DNA of 64,000 bases from Anaerolineaceae bacterium (GTDB lineage: Bacteria > Chloroflexota > Anaerolineae > Anaerolineales > Anaerolineaceae), in contig JAENZD010000005.1 of the NCBI GenBank assembly GCA_016841445.1, positions 1 through 64,000 of the forward strand. The letters run 5' to 3'. The notes under the pieces were generated by a model. The model worked only from the letters and a program-made list of their open reading frames with translations, did not search any database and was not told where the DNA came from. Positions 34,030 to 42,496 of the stretch are shown here, piece after piece (the first letter of the stretch is position 1; each line of letters starts with the position of its first letter). The translations under genes and the position numbers were made by a program.

Positions 34030-35319
34030 ATGGGCAGGATGAAAATCAAGTTTCAATGGGTTCGTTTTCGCCGCCACTTCAGGCGTTTCACCTGGGGCGG
34101 TCCTTGGGCTTCATCCCTTTCATCTGAAAAACGTCAAAACCTGACGTTGTTCTTCTATGATGGTTTATTTGCAGCAGCCAGTGACAAGATCATCTTAACC
34201 TATCTCACTATTTATTTAATTTTTCTGGGAGCAACTCGGTCTCAAATTGGATTTCTCAGTTCACTTAGCAACTTTGCTGCAGCATTGATCTTGCTGCCAG
34301 CTGCATTACTTGTTGAACGCTCTGGAGAGCGGAAAAAGATCACCCTGGGAGCGGCTGGCGGGAGCCGCCTGGGTATTTTGTTGATGGCATTCCTTCCCTT
34401 TTTTATCGGCTATTCCGATGCTTTGATCTGGATCATTTGGGGACTGGCATTGCTCAGGGAAATTTTCAACAATCTTGGTTTCCCAGCCTGGATGTCCCTC
34501 ACCGCCGATCTTGTCCCTATTGAAGGGAGAGGGCGGTATTTTGGCACCCGCAATTTCATCATGGGGATTGCAGGTATCGTAATCGTCCTCGTGATCGGTG
34601 AAATGATCACACAAATAGGAGACCCCCTGGGCTATCAGCTGGCCTTCATCCTGGCAGCTTCTTTTGGCATCATTTCCTTGACTTATTTTAGGCGGATCAG
34701 GGATCCTCAAAAAAATGAAAGGGTCATTAACGGTTCTCGTTATGGGCTCAAAGAGATTTTAATCTCTCTGAAGGGGCAACCGGAATTTATCCTATTCAGC
34801 GTATTCACTGCAGTTTGGAATCTCTCTCTCAACATCGCCGGCCCCTTTTTTAATGTTTTTATGGTGGACACATTGAATTTCACTGCAGCCATGATCGGTA
34901 TCGTGACAGTATCACATACGATTACAAACTTGCTGGTTCAACGCCGAATCGGTGAGCTTTCTGACCGCTGGGGGAATCGAAACGTCGCAATTATTTTCCT
35001 TTTCTTGATACCCCTGATACCCATGGTTTGGGGTTTATGGGTCCGTCAATTATGGCAAGCTCTTTTGATTGAGGCTTTCAGCGGACTGTGCTGGGGTGCT
35101 TACAACCTCGTCAGTTTCAATATGCTTCTCATGAAAACACCCGAAAATCAACGGGCCCGGTTCTCCGCTTTCTACCAAATCGTGGCGACCTTGTCCCTTG
35201 CAGGTGGCGCAGCAATCGGCGCAGGCATAATCCCCTTAATTAATTTCCAGGGTGTGGCACTCTTATCTGCGGGTGGCAGGTGGTTGGGGGCTATCCTATT
35301 TTTAGCAATGGTCCATTAA
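34030..35319 (+). CDS. MFS transporter
   Basis: About 429 residues with 11-12 predicted membrane helices. Major facilitator features are visible: the loop after the second helix is LVERSGERKKI (about 94-104), with the charge pattern of the A motif, and the second-half repeat is RRIGELSDRWGNR (about 306-318). A basic N-terminal tail of about 30 residues precedes the first helix. Start may be ATG 34030 or ATG 34039; neither has a strong ribosome site, which fits coupling to the c-di-AMP receptor gene ending at 34025. Substrate unknown. Confidence 0.85.
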   Translation: MGRMKIKFQWVRFRRHFRRFTWGGPWASSLSSEKRQNLTLFFYDGLFAAASDKIILTYLTIYLIFLGATRSQIGFLSSLSNFAAALILLPAALLVERSGERKKITLGAAGGSRLGILLMAFLPFFIGYSDALIWIIWGLALLREIFNNLGFPAWMSLTADLVPIEGRGRYFGTRNFIMGIAGIVIVLVIGEMITQIGDPLGYQLAFILAASFGIISLTYFRRIRDPQKNERVINGSRYGLKEILISLKGQPEFILFSVFTAVWNLSLNIAGPFFNVFMVDTLNFTAAMIGIVTVSHTITNLLVQRRIGELSDRWGNRNVAIIFLFLIPLIPMVWGLWVRQLWQALLIEAFSGLCWGAYNLVSFNMLLMKTPENQRARFSAFYQIVATLSLAGGAAIGAGIIPLINFQGVALLSAGGRWLGAILFLAMVH

Positions 35320-35323
35320 AAAT

Positions 35324-35370
35324 TACATCCCAGGTGATGAATCTCAAACCTTTTCCATACCTGGGATGTA
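35324..35370. terminator. Bidirectional hairpin between convergent genes
   Basis: A perfect 12-bp inverted repeat, TACATCCCAGGT (35324-35335) with 35359-35370, has a 23-nt loop and lies between the MFS gene (plus) and the CPKC thioredoxin gene (minus). The T tail is weak, so efficiency is uncertain. Confidence 0.55.
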
Positions 35371-35393
35371 TTCCTGAAGCTGCTGTTAACCTG

Positions 35394-35633
35394 TTATTTT
35401 GCCTGTTTTAACCATTCAAGAACTTCATCACGCGCCGGTATGCGACCAGATGAGAGAACCTTCTCATCCACAACCAGCGCAGGTGTGGACATGACATCAT
35501 AGGCCATGATCTCAGGCATATTTTTTACTTTGATAAAATTCGCCTGCAGTCCCAACTCCTCGACAACTTCGCGCGCCAGGGCTTCTAAGCGTGCACACTT
35601 GGGGCATCCCCCACCTAAAATTTTTATTTCCAT
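35394..35633 (-). CDS. Small thioredoxin-like protein with CPKC active site
   Basis: A 79-residue glutaredoxin/thioredoxin-fold protein of the redox-active disulfide protein 2 type. The redox motif CPKC is at residues 10-13 (GGGCPKCARLEAL) and the cis-Pro is in MSTPALVVDEKV (about 48-59). AAAGGAGATAATA precedes the ATG. It is the last gene of an arsR-permease-thioredoxin operon, 15 nt after the permease. That gene trio is common in anaerobes and archaea; the electron donor is not evident. Confidence 0.88.
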   Translation of the reverse strand: MEIKILGGGCPKCARLEALAREVVEELGLQANFIKVKNMPEIMAYDVMSTPALVVDEKVLSSGRIPARDEVLEWLKQAK

Positions 35634-35648
35634 TATTATCTCCTTTAT

Positions 35649-37007
35649 TTATCGAATAAACCAACCAAACATTAATCCTGCTATTGTACTGAATATGGCA
35701 ACCAGCACCACATAAACTGCTGTTTTCTTTTTGCCTATAACCGTATTGGTGATCAATATTGACTGCAAGCTCAACTCCGGATCGGCAAGAAGATATGCCA
35801 GCAGTGGTCCACGGTGCATGCCAAGGGATAGAAAAGTCTGGGCAACGGGTACCTCAACCAAAGTCGGGAAATACATGAACACACCGAATACAACACCCGC
35901 CAGGTTTGCCCAAAGCGTATTTTTCCCTGCAATAGCCTGAATCCAACTTGCCGGGATCAAACCTCGTGCAATGGATGCTACAAAAACACCAACTAATAAG
36001 AGTGGAATGATTTGTTTGACAAACCGCCAGGTCTCCCACAACCATTCTTGCCGTTCCATGGCTGAAAAATATCGGTGGCTCATCCACCAAATCGCCGCCA
36101 TGAATAATATTTCTGCCACCAAACGGCCATTCAAGCCAATCTGTAAACCTAACTCAGAAACATTCACTGAAAATGAGGCAATAACCAACGTCAGTGTGAT
36201 CAGCCCCAGCGTGACATAAGTCCAGCGATTGAAGCCTTCACTGATCCCTTTAAAACCTTTTATGGATGAAAGGCCGATCAGCACTAACAGCCCGATCAGG
36301 AATAAACCGTGTACTGAAACACCCTCGATCCCCAACGCGGGCAAAGGGGGAATAAGGCCATCAAGCCAGGCTTGCAAGTTGAGAGCCCATGACCCGGACA
36401 ATGAAATTTCAGCAAAGACATTTCTAAAAAGACCGATTTGCAGCGTACCAGCTAATAAAGTTCCCAACAACAGCAAAAAGAAAACCACAATATTAGCGGG
36501 GATTTTAGCTTTTTGTGAAAAGATCTGGCTGTTCTTAGCCTCTTCTGCATGAGCAGCATCATCTTTCCTGAAGAACCAGGCCATCAACAAGCCAATTAAA
36601 ATACCAAATATGATTGAGAGGATGATCCGAGCCAGGGCAATATCCATCCCGATCTGGACGCCGGTGAATGAGATCGCCAAAATATTGACGGCCGGACCGA
36701 CAAACAAAAAGGTGATTGCGGGACCCAAACCAGCACCCTTCTTGTAGATACTGGCAAACAGGGGCATGATCGTGCAGGAGCAAACCGCCAGCAAGAAACC
36801 ACCCAGCGCTGAAGCTGGATAAGATATCCACTTAGGTGCATTCCGTCCCAAGTAGCGAGTGATGGCTTCTTTGGGAAGTAAAGCTGCTAATGCTCCGGCG
36901 ATAAAAAATGCAGGCAGCAAGCACAGCAAAACATGGGCAGCGAGGTAGGCTGCCAGGCCGCCAAATCCGGATTGGAGCAGCTCAAGTAACTTTGATGCAA
37001 GGTTCAT
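35649..37007 (-). CDS. DUF318/ArsP-type permease
   Basis: A 452-residue membrane protein of the PF03773 permease family, which includes the organoarsenical exporter ArsP. About ten membrane helices are apparent. The hallmark VCSCTIMPLFASIYKKGAG (about 75-93) holds the CSC-x3-P motif, and FLFVGPAVNILAI follows. The second half repeats the theme with YFPTLVEVPVAQTFLSLGM. It has the ribosome site CGGAGAATCATTA and lies 30 nt after arsR. The operon suggests metalloid or redox-linked export; the substrate is unproven. Confidence 0.87.
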   Translation of the reverse strand: MNLASKLLELLQSGFGGLAAYLAAHVLLCLLPAFFIAGALAALLPKEAITRYLGRNAPKWISYPASALGGFLLAVCSCTIMPLFASIYKKGAGLGPAITFLFVGPAVNILAISFTGVQIGMDIALARIILSIIFGILIGLLMAWFFRKDDAAHAEEAKNSQIFSQKAKIPANIVVFFLLLLGTLLAGTLQIGLFRNVFAEISLSGSWALNLQAWLDGLIPPLPALGIEGVSVHGLFLIGLLVLIGLSSIKGFKGISEGFNRWTYVTLGLITLTLVIASFSVNVSELGLQIGLNGRLVAEILFMAAIWWMSHRYFSAMERQEWLWETWRFVKQIIPLLLVGVFVASIARGLIPASWIQAIAGKNTLWANLAGVVFGVFMYFPTLVEVPVAQTFLSLGMHRGPLLAYLLADPELSLQSILITNTVIGKKKTAVYVVLVAIFSTIAGLMFGWFIR

Positions 37008-37037
37008 TAATGATTCTCCGTATTCTAAGATCTGAGA

Positions 37038-37391
37038 TTAATCCGCTGAAAGACCTGATTGATCGATTTTATCAGAACAAATTGGGCAGTTGCAATTCTT
37101 GGGATGGCTTTGTTCTCCAGAAACACCAAGGGCCTCCCCCAATAACGCCCGGACAACATCGTTTTTCAAATGATAATAGACATTTTGGCCATCTTTTTCA
37201 TCTCTCACGAGATCTGCTTCCCGTAATACACGGAGTTGCTGTGAAATATAGGTCTGTGGGCGGCCGGTAACCGCTTGTAGATGACAGACACATGCTTCAC
37301 GCTTTCGCAATTCATCCAATATCTGGAGTCGAACAGGATGAGAAAGCAGTTGGAATAGGTTTGCCTGGTTTTGATAAGTTTTTATATTCAT
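37038..37391 (-). CDS. ArsR/SmtB family transcriptional regulator
   Basis: A 117-residue winged-helix repressor. LFQLLSHPVRLQILDEL (about 12-28) opens the fold. ACVCHLQ (about 33-39) holds the alpha3 CxC metal site of ArsR-type sensors, and RPQTYISQQLRVLREADLV is the recognition helix. The C-terminus adds NCNCPIC, a possible second thiol site. It heads the permease/thioredoxin operon. Its promoter region (37392-37425) is rich in ATATAT and contains the imperfect ATAT-x8-ATAT arrangement common to this family's operators, so autoregulation is likely but inferred. Confidence 0.9.
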   Translation of the reverse strand: MNIKTYQNQANLFQLLSHPVRLQILDELRKREACVCHLQAVTGRPQTYISQQLRVLREADLVRDEKDGQNVYYHLKNDVVRALLGEALGVSGEQSHPKNCNCPICSDKIDQSGLSAD

Positions 37392-37640
37392 AATAATATA
37401 TATATATTCCTTTGCATATATCTTGGCTAATCTTATCCTTCTGGTAAGTTCAGGTCAATATGACATTTGTCATATGTTTCCAATAATTAACTGAAAACAA
37501 ACGGGATGATCCCTTCGTACCCATTAAAAAATGGGAAAAGAAAGGAATATTCAATGAATTCCTAATTTGGTAATGCCCGTCGATGATCTCTAAAAAGCTT
37601 AAATTATCGATATAATAGTGATTAGAAATGAGGAGGAACC

Positions 37641-38279
37641 ATGACCTTAATCTTTAAGCCTAAAAGCCTGATTGAATTCATTGGCAACAGCATCACCGAT
37701 TCTCATCGCACTGACCCGGCACACCAGCCTCTGGGAAATGGGTATGTTCAGAATATTCACCTGCTGCTCCAGACGGGTTATCCCGAACTTCAATTGAAGA
37801 TCATTAATAGAGGAGTCAGCGGCGACCGGGTCACCTCACTCGAAGCGCGTTGGAAAACCGATGTCCTCGAGGTTAATCCTGATTACCTTTTTATAAATAT
37901 CGGCATTAATGATGTCTGGCGTTTTTTCGTGGGACCGCAGGAAGAGGCATTAGCGCTGCCCAAATTTGAGAATATCTATCGTCAGTTGATCAATAATGCG
38001 AAAGCTCATATACAGGCACAAATTATCCTGGTCTCTCCTTACCTCGCTGTCAACGATCCAAGCGATCCCTTTCGCAAGCGGTTAGCAGCCTACCAGCAAA
38101 CCATCGATCATCTTGGAGATGCCTTTGATCTTGCTGTTATCCACCTCCAACCCGCTTTTGATTGGGCAATGCTCTCCAAGCCATCCCCGTATTGGACGGC
38201 AGACCGGGTGCACCCCACACCAGAAGGAAATATGTTAATCGCCCTCACCATCCTGCGGGCTGCAGGATTCAGCCTGTGA
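37641..38279 (+). CDS. SGNH/GDSL-family hydrolase
   Basis: A 212-residue esterase-fold enzyme. All four SGNH blocks are visible: IEFIGNSITDS (block I, nucleophile Ser in GNSITDS, about 15-21), NRGVSGDRV (block II, Gly), INIGINDVW (block III, Asn, about 90-98) and DRVHPTPEG (block V, Asp/His dyad, about 190-198). No signal peptide, so it is cytoplasmic. The ribosome site GAGGAGGAACC precedes the ATG. Such enzymes deacetylate sugars or hydrolyse small esters; the substrate is unknown. Monocistronic. Confidence 0.9.
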   Translation: MTLIFKPKSLIEFIGNSITDSHRTDPAHQPLGNGYVQNIHLLLQTGYPELQLKIINRGVSGDRVTSLEARWKTDVLEVNPDYLFINIGINDVWRFFVGPQEEALALPKFENIYRQLINNAKAHIQAQIILVSPYLAVNDPSDPFRKRLAAYQQTIDHLGDAFDLAVIHLQPAFDWAMLSKPSPYWTADRVHPTPEGNMLIALTILRAAGFSL

Positions 38280-38507
38280 TCGACTCCAAAAACTACCATT
38301 GTTATTAAAACTCAGATTTCTACGAAAAAAACAGTTTAAGGTCCCCCAAAAATTCTAGAGGGAGTGAACATTTCCCAGACTCACGCTCATGAACGCTGTC
38401 TGCAGTAGAGCTTTTATAAAACTTTCATCAGAATTCACTACTATTTATATAATTTTTATCATATTAATGGTATTATGTGGCGACAGTTGATCATAAAGGA
38501 GTTAACC

Positions 38508-38924
38508 ATGATCGAGAAAATTAAAAAATCTGATGATGAGTGGCGTAAGCAACTGACCCATGAGCAATATGAGGTCTTGCGGCGGAAGGGCACAGAACCT
38601 CCCTTTTGCGGAGCGTTCTTTGACCATAAAAAAGACGCTACCTACTACTGTGTGGGTTGTGGGTTGCCGCTGTTCTCATCCAGCCATAAATTCATTTCCG
38701 GAACCGGCTGGCCAAGCTTCTTCCAACCTGTTGATGAAGAACACGTTGCCTATCATCCCGACAACAGCCACGGTATGCGCAGGACGGAAATCGCCTGTGC
38801 CCGGTGTGATTCCCATCTGGGACATGTTTTTGAAGATGGGCCGAAGCCAACGGGTTTAAGGTACTGCATCAACTCCGTGTCGCTCGAATTCAAACCGCAA
38901 GAACAGGAGCCGAAAAATGTCTGA
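38508..38924 (+). CDS. msrB: Methionine-R-sulfoxide reductase
   Basis: Repairs methionine-R-sulfoxide in proteins. With ATG at 38508 (AAAGGAG at 38496-38502) the protein is 138 residues. Zinc-site cysteines are in CVGC (48-51) and CARC (97-100), SGTGWPSF is at 64-71, and the catalytic Cys120 is in RYCINS. An in-frame upstream ATG would add 11 residues without a ribosome site. The 3' end overlaps msrA by 8 nt, so translation is coupled. Confidence 0.95.
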   Translation: MIEKIKKSDDEWRKQLTHEQYEVLRRKGTEPPFCGAFFDHKKDATYYCVGCGLPLFSSSHKFISGTGWPSFFQPVDEEHVAYHPDNSHGMRRTEIACARCDSHLGHVFEDGPKPTGLRYCINSVSLEFKPQEQEPKNV

Positions 38925-39387
38925 GAAAATCGCAATTATTGCAGCAGGATGTTTCTGGGGTGTCGAAGCAAAATTCAGGCAGCTTCCCGGGGTGATTGAT
39001 ACCACAGTTGGGTACACCGGTGGTAATGTTGAAAATCCTACATATCACATGGTCTGTTCCAATAAAACTGGCCATGCGGAATCAGTTCGCGTGATATTTG
39101 ATTCAGACAAAATCACCTTCGAAGAACTGGTCCGGGCATTCTTCGACATGCATAATCCAACCTCAAAAAACCGCCAGGGTTTTGATGTCGGTAGCCAATA
39201 CCGGTCTGTGATCTTTTATAAAGATGAAGGACAGCTAAAAATAGCAGAAAATATAATAAAGGAATTAAATCAATCAGGAAAATTCAAAAATGAGATCGTC
39301 ACGGATGTCGTCCCGGCGGAAGATTTCTTCAAAGCGGAAGAATATCACCAACGCTACTACGATAAACAAAGCTTTCGACGGGCATGA
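38917..39387 (+). CDS. msrA: Methionine-S-sulfoxide reductase
   Basis: A 156-residue enzyme that reduces methionine-S-sulfoxide. The catalytic signature GCFWG is at 11-15 (Cys12), GYTGGNVENPTYHMVCSNKTGHAE follows in two conserved blocks, and FFDMHNPTSKNRQGFDVGSQYRS is the typical central segment. The resolving-cysteine region of longer forms is absent. It overlaps msrB, giving an oxidative-repair operon closed by a good terminator. Confidence 0.95.
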   Translation: MSEKIAIIAAGCFWGVEAKFRQLPGVIDTTVGYTGGNVENPTYHMVCSNKTGHAESVRVIFDSDKITFEELVRAFFDMHNPTSKNRQGFDVGSQYRSVIFYKDEGQLKIAENIIKELNQSGKFKNEIVTDVVPAEDFFKAEEYHQRYYDKQSFRRA

Positions 39388-39411
39388 TAAATAAAGAAAA
39401 GCATCAAACGC

Positions 39412-39447
39412 ATTGAGAGGATAATATTTGTCCTCTCATTTTTTTTA
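39412..39447 (+). terminator. Intrinsic terminator of the msrBA operon
   Basis: An 8-bp stem TGAGAGGA (39414-39421) with TCCTCTCA (39431-39438) is followed by eight to nine T. Confidence 0.85.
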
Positions 39448-39642
39448 TGCAAAGTTAACCTCCACTTTTTCATACATTTTCAATTAAGATCAGCATCATA
39501 AGGAAAATTGCCACTTCCATTCAGGAGCTTATCCGGTAAAATTGGATGGGGTAAAAATTTTTAATTGAAAACCCCCACAATAAGTAATTATAAACAAAGG
39601 AGTATTTAAACCTGATTATAATAAATTAGGTAAAATGAAATT

Positions 39643-40401
39643 ATGGTAAGAACAAATCAAGCAACTCAAATCCCTAGTGAAGATAATGATCGTCGTGTTG
39701 CAATCCTGATCGATGGTGATAACGCACAAGCTACCCTCATTGAACAAATGCTTGTAGAAGCCGGCAAGTTTGGCAGTGCAACCATCCGCCGGGTCTACGG
39801 GGATTGGACGACACCCAATATGAATTCCTGGAAGGACATTCTCAACATCCATGCTTTCCAGCCGATCCAGCAGTTCCGATACACCGTTGGCAAAAACGCG
39901 ACAGACAGCGCAATGATCATCGACGCCATGGATATTCTGCACTCTGACCAGGTCGATGGATTTTGCCTGGTCTCGAGCGACAGCGACTACACCCGCTTAG
40001 CAACCCGAATTCGTGAAAGCGGTTTACTGGTGGTCGGCATCGGCGAGAAAAAGACGCCTCGTGCGTTCGTTTCGGCATGTAATGTATTCATTTATACTGA
40101 GAACCTGAGCCGCCGTAGAGGTACCATCAGTGGATCAAAACGTAAAACAAATAACCTCAGCGCCCAGGAACGCGAATTTGTGGACATGGTCAGCCAGGCT
40201 ATGGAAATGGTAGGCCCGGACGACGATGGTTGGACACGGCTTTCAGAAGTCGGGACTGCCCTCCGCAGGATTGACCCAGGGTTTGACCCCCGTACCTACG
40301 GCTTCCGCCAACTTTCTCAGCTGGTCAAAGGCCACGGTTCGCAATTTGAAATGCGAAAAGTAGCAAACGGTGCAATCATCGAAGTCCGACTTCGGGATTA
40401 A
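39643..40401 (+). CDS. NYN-domain (LabA/DUF88) protein with LOTUS/OST-HTH domain
   Basis: A 252-residue protein. The NYN (PIN-like) nuclease fold covers about 15-155: VAILIDGDNAQ (acidic site 1), NATDSAMIIDAMD and FCLVSSDSDYTRLATRIRE (acidic cluster). The C-terminal part (about 178-250: LSEVGTALRRIDPGFDPRTYG then QLSQLVKGHG) matches an OST-HTH/LOTUS RNA-binding domain. Members are thought to cleave or bind RNA; the target is unknown. -10-like boxes TATAAT (39617-39622) and TAAAAT (39631-39636) lie close to the ATG, and there is no clear ribosome site, so a short or absent leader is possible. Confidence 0.88.
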   Translation: MVRTNQATQIPSEDNDRRVAILIDGDNAQATLIEQMLVEAGKFGSATIRRVYGDWTTPNMNSWKDILNIHAFQPIQQFRYTVGKNATDSAMIIDAMDILHSDQVDGFCLVSSDSDYTRLATRIRESGLLVVGIGEKKTPRAFVSACNVFIYTENLSRRRGTISGSKRKTNNLSAQEREFVDMVSQAMEMVGPDDDGWTRLSEVGTALRRIDPGFDPRTYGFRQLSQLVKGHGSQFEMRKVANGAIIEVRLRD

Positions 40402-40418
40402 TTAAAAAGTAAACGATG

Positions 40419-40453
40419 CCGGTGGATTAAGTAAATTCCACCGGTTCTTTTTT
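40419..40453 (+). terminator. Intrinsic terminator after the NYN/LOTUS gene
   Basis: An 8-bp stem CCGGTGGA (40419-40426) with TCCACCGG (40437-40444) is followed by TTCTTTTTTT. Confidence 0.85.
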
Positions 40454-40499
40454 TGATCTGCACAAAAATCGGAGGTGTATTATATCAAAACCAATAATA

Positions 40500-41084
40500 T
40501 TGGACGAATTATTTGATGCCATCATCTTCGCAACAAAAAAGCACCAGGGACAGGTTCGAAAAGGTGCAAAACATTTACCTTATATTACACATCCCTTAGC
40601 TGTTGCCCAGTTGATTGTAGGAATAGGCAAAGTTAATGACCGGGACACTCTGACTGCCGCCATCCTTCACGATACCATTGAAGACACAATTACAACACCC
40701 GAGGAGATCTCAAAGCTTTTCGGCGAAGAAGTTCTCAGCATCGTTTTGGAAGTTTCGGATAATAAATCCCTACCTAGAGAAGTGCGTAAAAAGCTTCAAG
40801 TCGAACACGCGCCACAACTTTCATATCCTGCCAGGTTGATTAAATGGGGCGATAAAATTGATAACTGTCGGGATATTTTGAACGACCCACCGGAAGATTG
40901 GTCGCTAAAAAGGCTTCAGAATTACATCCAATGGGGGTTTGATGTTCTTGCCAAAATACGGGGTACAAACGCCCCGCTAGAATCCACTTTTGATAAATTG
41001 GTAAGAAAAGCAGAAAAAGAACTCGAATTCAAGATAAAAGAGTTCGGTTCGATCAACGAAAGGCCCTGGGCACCCGAAAAATAA
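40500..41084 (+). CDS. HD-domain hydrolase, RelA/SpoT hydrolase-like
   Basis: About 194 residues, the size of stand-alone small alarmone hydrolases (Mesh1/SAH type). HD motifs: AxxxHxGQxRKGxxxPYIxHPL (HQGQVRKGAKHLPYITHPLA, about 15-34), AAILHDTIEDT (about 58-68, the HDxxED site) and KWGDKIDNCRDI (about 120-131). Likely activity is (p)ppGpp or related nucleotide hydrolysis, by homology. The start is uncertain: GGAGGTG (40471-40477) is perfect, but the first usual start in frame is TTG at 40500, 24 nt away. ATA 40482 or ATT 40479 lie at normal spacing. No synthetase domain is present. Confidence 0.82.
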   Translation: MDELFDAIIFATKKHQGQVRKGAKHLPYITHPLAVAQLIVGIGKVNDRDTLTAAILHDTIEDTITTPEEISKLFGEEVLSIVLEVSDNKSLPREVRKKLQVEHAPQLSYPARLIKWGDKIDNCRDILNDPPEDWSLKRLQNYIQWGFDVLAKIRGTNAPLESTFDKLVRKAEKELEFKIKEFGSINERPWAPEK

Positions 41085-41102
41085 ACCTCATAGGAGCATG
41101 CA

Positions 41103-42131
41103 ATGCCTGAGATGTATCATAAACATGAGCTGTTTGAACCAGTCGATCTTTGTGACGATAAGGGGAACCTGAACCCGGCAGCCGTCGGCTGGAGCAGAAC
41201 GCCCCTCCACACCTGCAACTTACACGGTCATTGGCCACGTAAGAAGCGATGGAATTATTGGGCTGTCGTCAGTCCAACGCACATGTTCTCAGTTACCGTA
41301 TCGGATGTTGACTACCTGGGACTGCCTTTTATTTATCTTCTGGATTTCGAGAATAAGACATTTGCAGAAAAAACGCTCCTCAAACCTTTGGGGGCAGGAT
41401 GCAATCTTGGGTCTCTTGTTGCCGATGACGTCTTCTACAATGATCCTGTCATGCCGATTGAAATGGTGCATGTTGAAGATGGCATTAAAATCAAAGTAGG
41501 TTGTCCGGATTTTGAGGGGAAGCCTTTGAAAGTTGATCTTTTGGTTCACCAACCCCGGCATCACGAAACGCTTAATGTGGTCATCCCCTGGTCTGAAAAA
41601 CGCTTTCAATTTACAAGCAAGCAAAACACGCTGACCACAGAGGGAACCCTGCAATGGGGTGAAGATGTCGTCATTTTTGAACCGGAAGATTCTTTTGCAT
41701 GTCTTGATTTTGGTCGGGGTATCTGGCCGTTTGAGTCATTCTGGAACTGGTCGAGTTTCTCCAGCCGATTACCTGACGGGCGATCAGTTGGCGTTAACAT
41801 CGGCGCAGGCTGGACAGATGGCACCGGGATGAACGAGAATGCAATCTGCCTTGATGGCGTCCTGACGAAAATTAGCGAAGATATCACTTTTGATTATGAC
41901 CCTTCCAACTTCATGGCACCGTGGCATTTATCATCATTTGTTACAGATCGGGTCGATCTTGAGTTTAAGCCATTCTTTGAACGCCAGGCAAAAACAGACG
42001 CCCTTGTTATCTATTCTGAGGTGCATCAAATGTTTGGGCATTTTAATGGTCGGTTGAAATGCCAGAGCGGCGAAACCGTTCAAATCGAGAATGCAATTGG
42101 CTGGGCAGAAGATCACCATGCCAAATGGTAA
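41103..42131 (+). CDS. DUF2804 family protein
   Basis: A 342-residue protein matching the DUF2804 family, whose function is unknown. Seen signatures: the N-terminal LFEPVDLCDDKGNLNPAAVGWSR (in part, about 9-31), RKKRWNYWAVVSP (about 46-58), CLDFGRGIWPFESFWNWSS (about 201-219) and NIGAGWTDGTGMNENAI. It is predicted cytoplasmic and beta-rich, without a signal peptide. The ribosome site AGGAGCATGCA lies before the ATG, 18 nt after the HD gene, so they may share a transcript. Confidence 0.8.
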   Translation: MPEMYHKHELFEPVDLCDDKGNLNPAAVGWSRTPLHTCNLHGHWPRKKRWNYWAVVSPTHMFSVTVSDVDYLGLPFIYLLDFENKTFAEKTLLKPLGAGCNLGSLVADDVFYNDPVMPIEMVHVEDGIKIKVGCPDFEGKPLKVDLLVHQPRHHETLNVVIPWSEKRFQFTSKQNTLTTEGTLQWGEDVVIFEPEDSFACLDFGRGIWPFESFWNWSSFSSRLPDGRSVGVNIGAGWTDGTGMNENAICLDGVLTKISEDITFDYDPSNFMAPWHLSSFVTDRVDLEFKPFFERQAKTDALVIYSEVHQMFGHFNGRLKCQSGETVQIENAIGWAEDHHAKW

Positions 42132-42333
42132 ATAAATTTTAATCTGCAAACTTAGAATTTACTTACAAGCAAACCACAAAAGATGAGTTTGCTTCGAAAG
42201 CTTGCAAAGATAAAATTTATAATCAGGTTTCAGATAAATGCTCAAGGCGCACAACAACGAACGCCACGAACCGACGGTGATCAGCTTTCAGCTCTTCGAG
42301 CTCAGCAACATAAAACTTTCTTAAAGTACAACG

Positions 42334-42408
42334 CCCCTGATCCTCTAATTGCCCGATTACCTAATCTCCTGGGTTCCTTTCACCCTTCACCTTTCACTAT
42401 ACACCTCT
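42334..42408. repeat. Degenerate short-repeat tract upstream of hcp
   Basis: Units such as CTAATTGCCC, TTACCTAATC and TTCACCCTTCACCTTTCACTA are related to the tracts at 5146-5190 and 25470-25545. It fills much of the 365-bp gap between DUF2804 and hcp; the remaining 200 bp shows no gene or other feature. Confidence 0.6.
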
Positions 42409-42423
42409 TTTGATCCAATGTGA

Positions 42424-42461
42424 TTTAAGTCGTATGAAACACGTTTTATTACTGGTAACAT
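42424..42461 (+). promoter_or_regulatory. Putative CRP/FNR operator and -10 box of hcp
   Basis: TTTAAGTCGTATG (42424-42436) matches 10 of 13 positions of the perfect palindrome CATAAGTCTTATG found at 48062-48074. A -10-like TAACAT starts at 42456, 26 nt after the motif centre (42430), which is exactly the spacing seen at the second site. This places the operator near -41, the class II activator position. Confidence 0.6.
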
Positions 42462-42496
42462 AGAGAAAACAAATCAAAAAAAGGAGCTCTTTTCAT

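Noticed and set aside
42183-42413. A 76-codon open frame before hcp
   Set aside because: No ribosome site or family, and its end is made of the low-complexity repeat tract.
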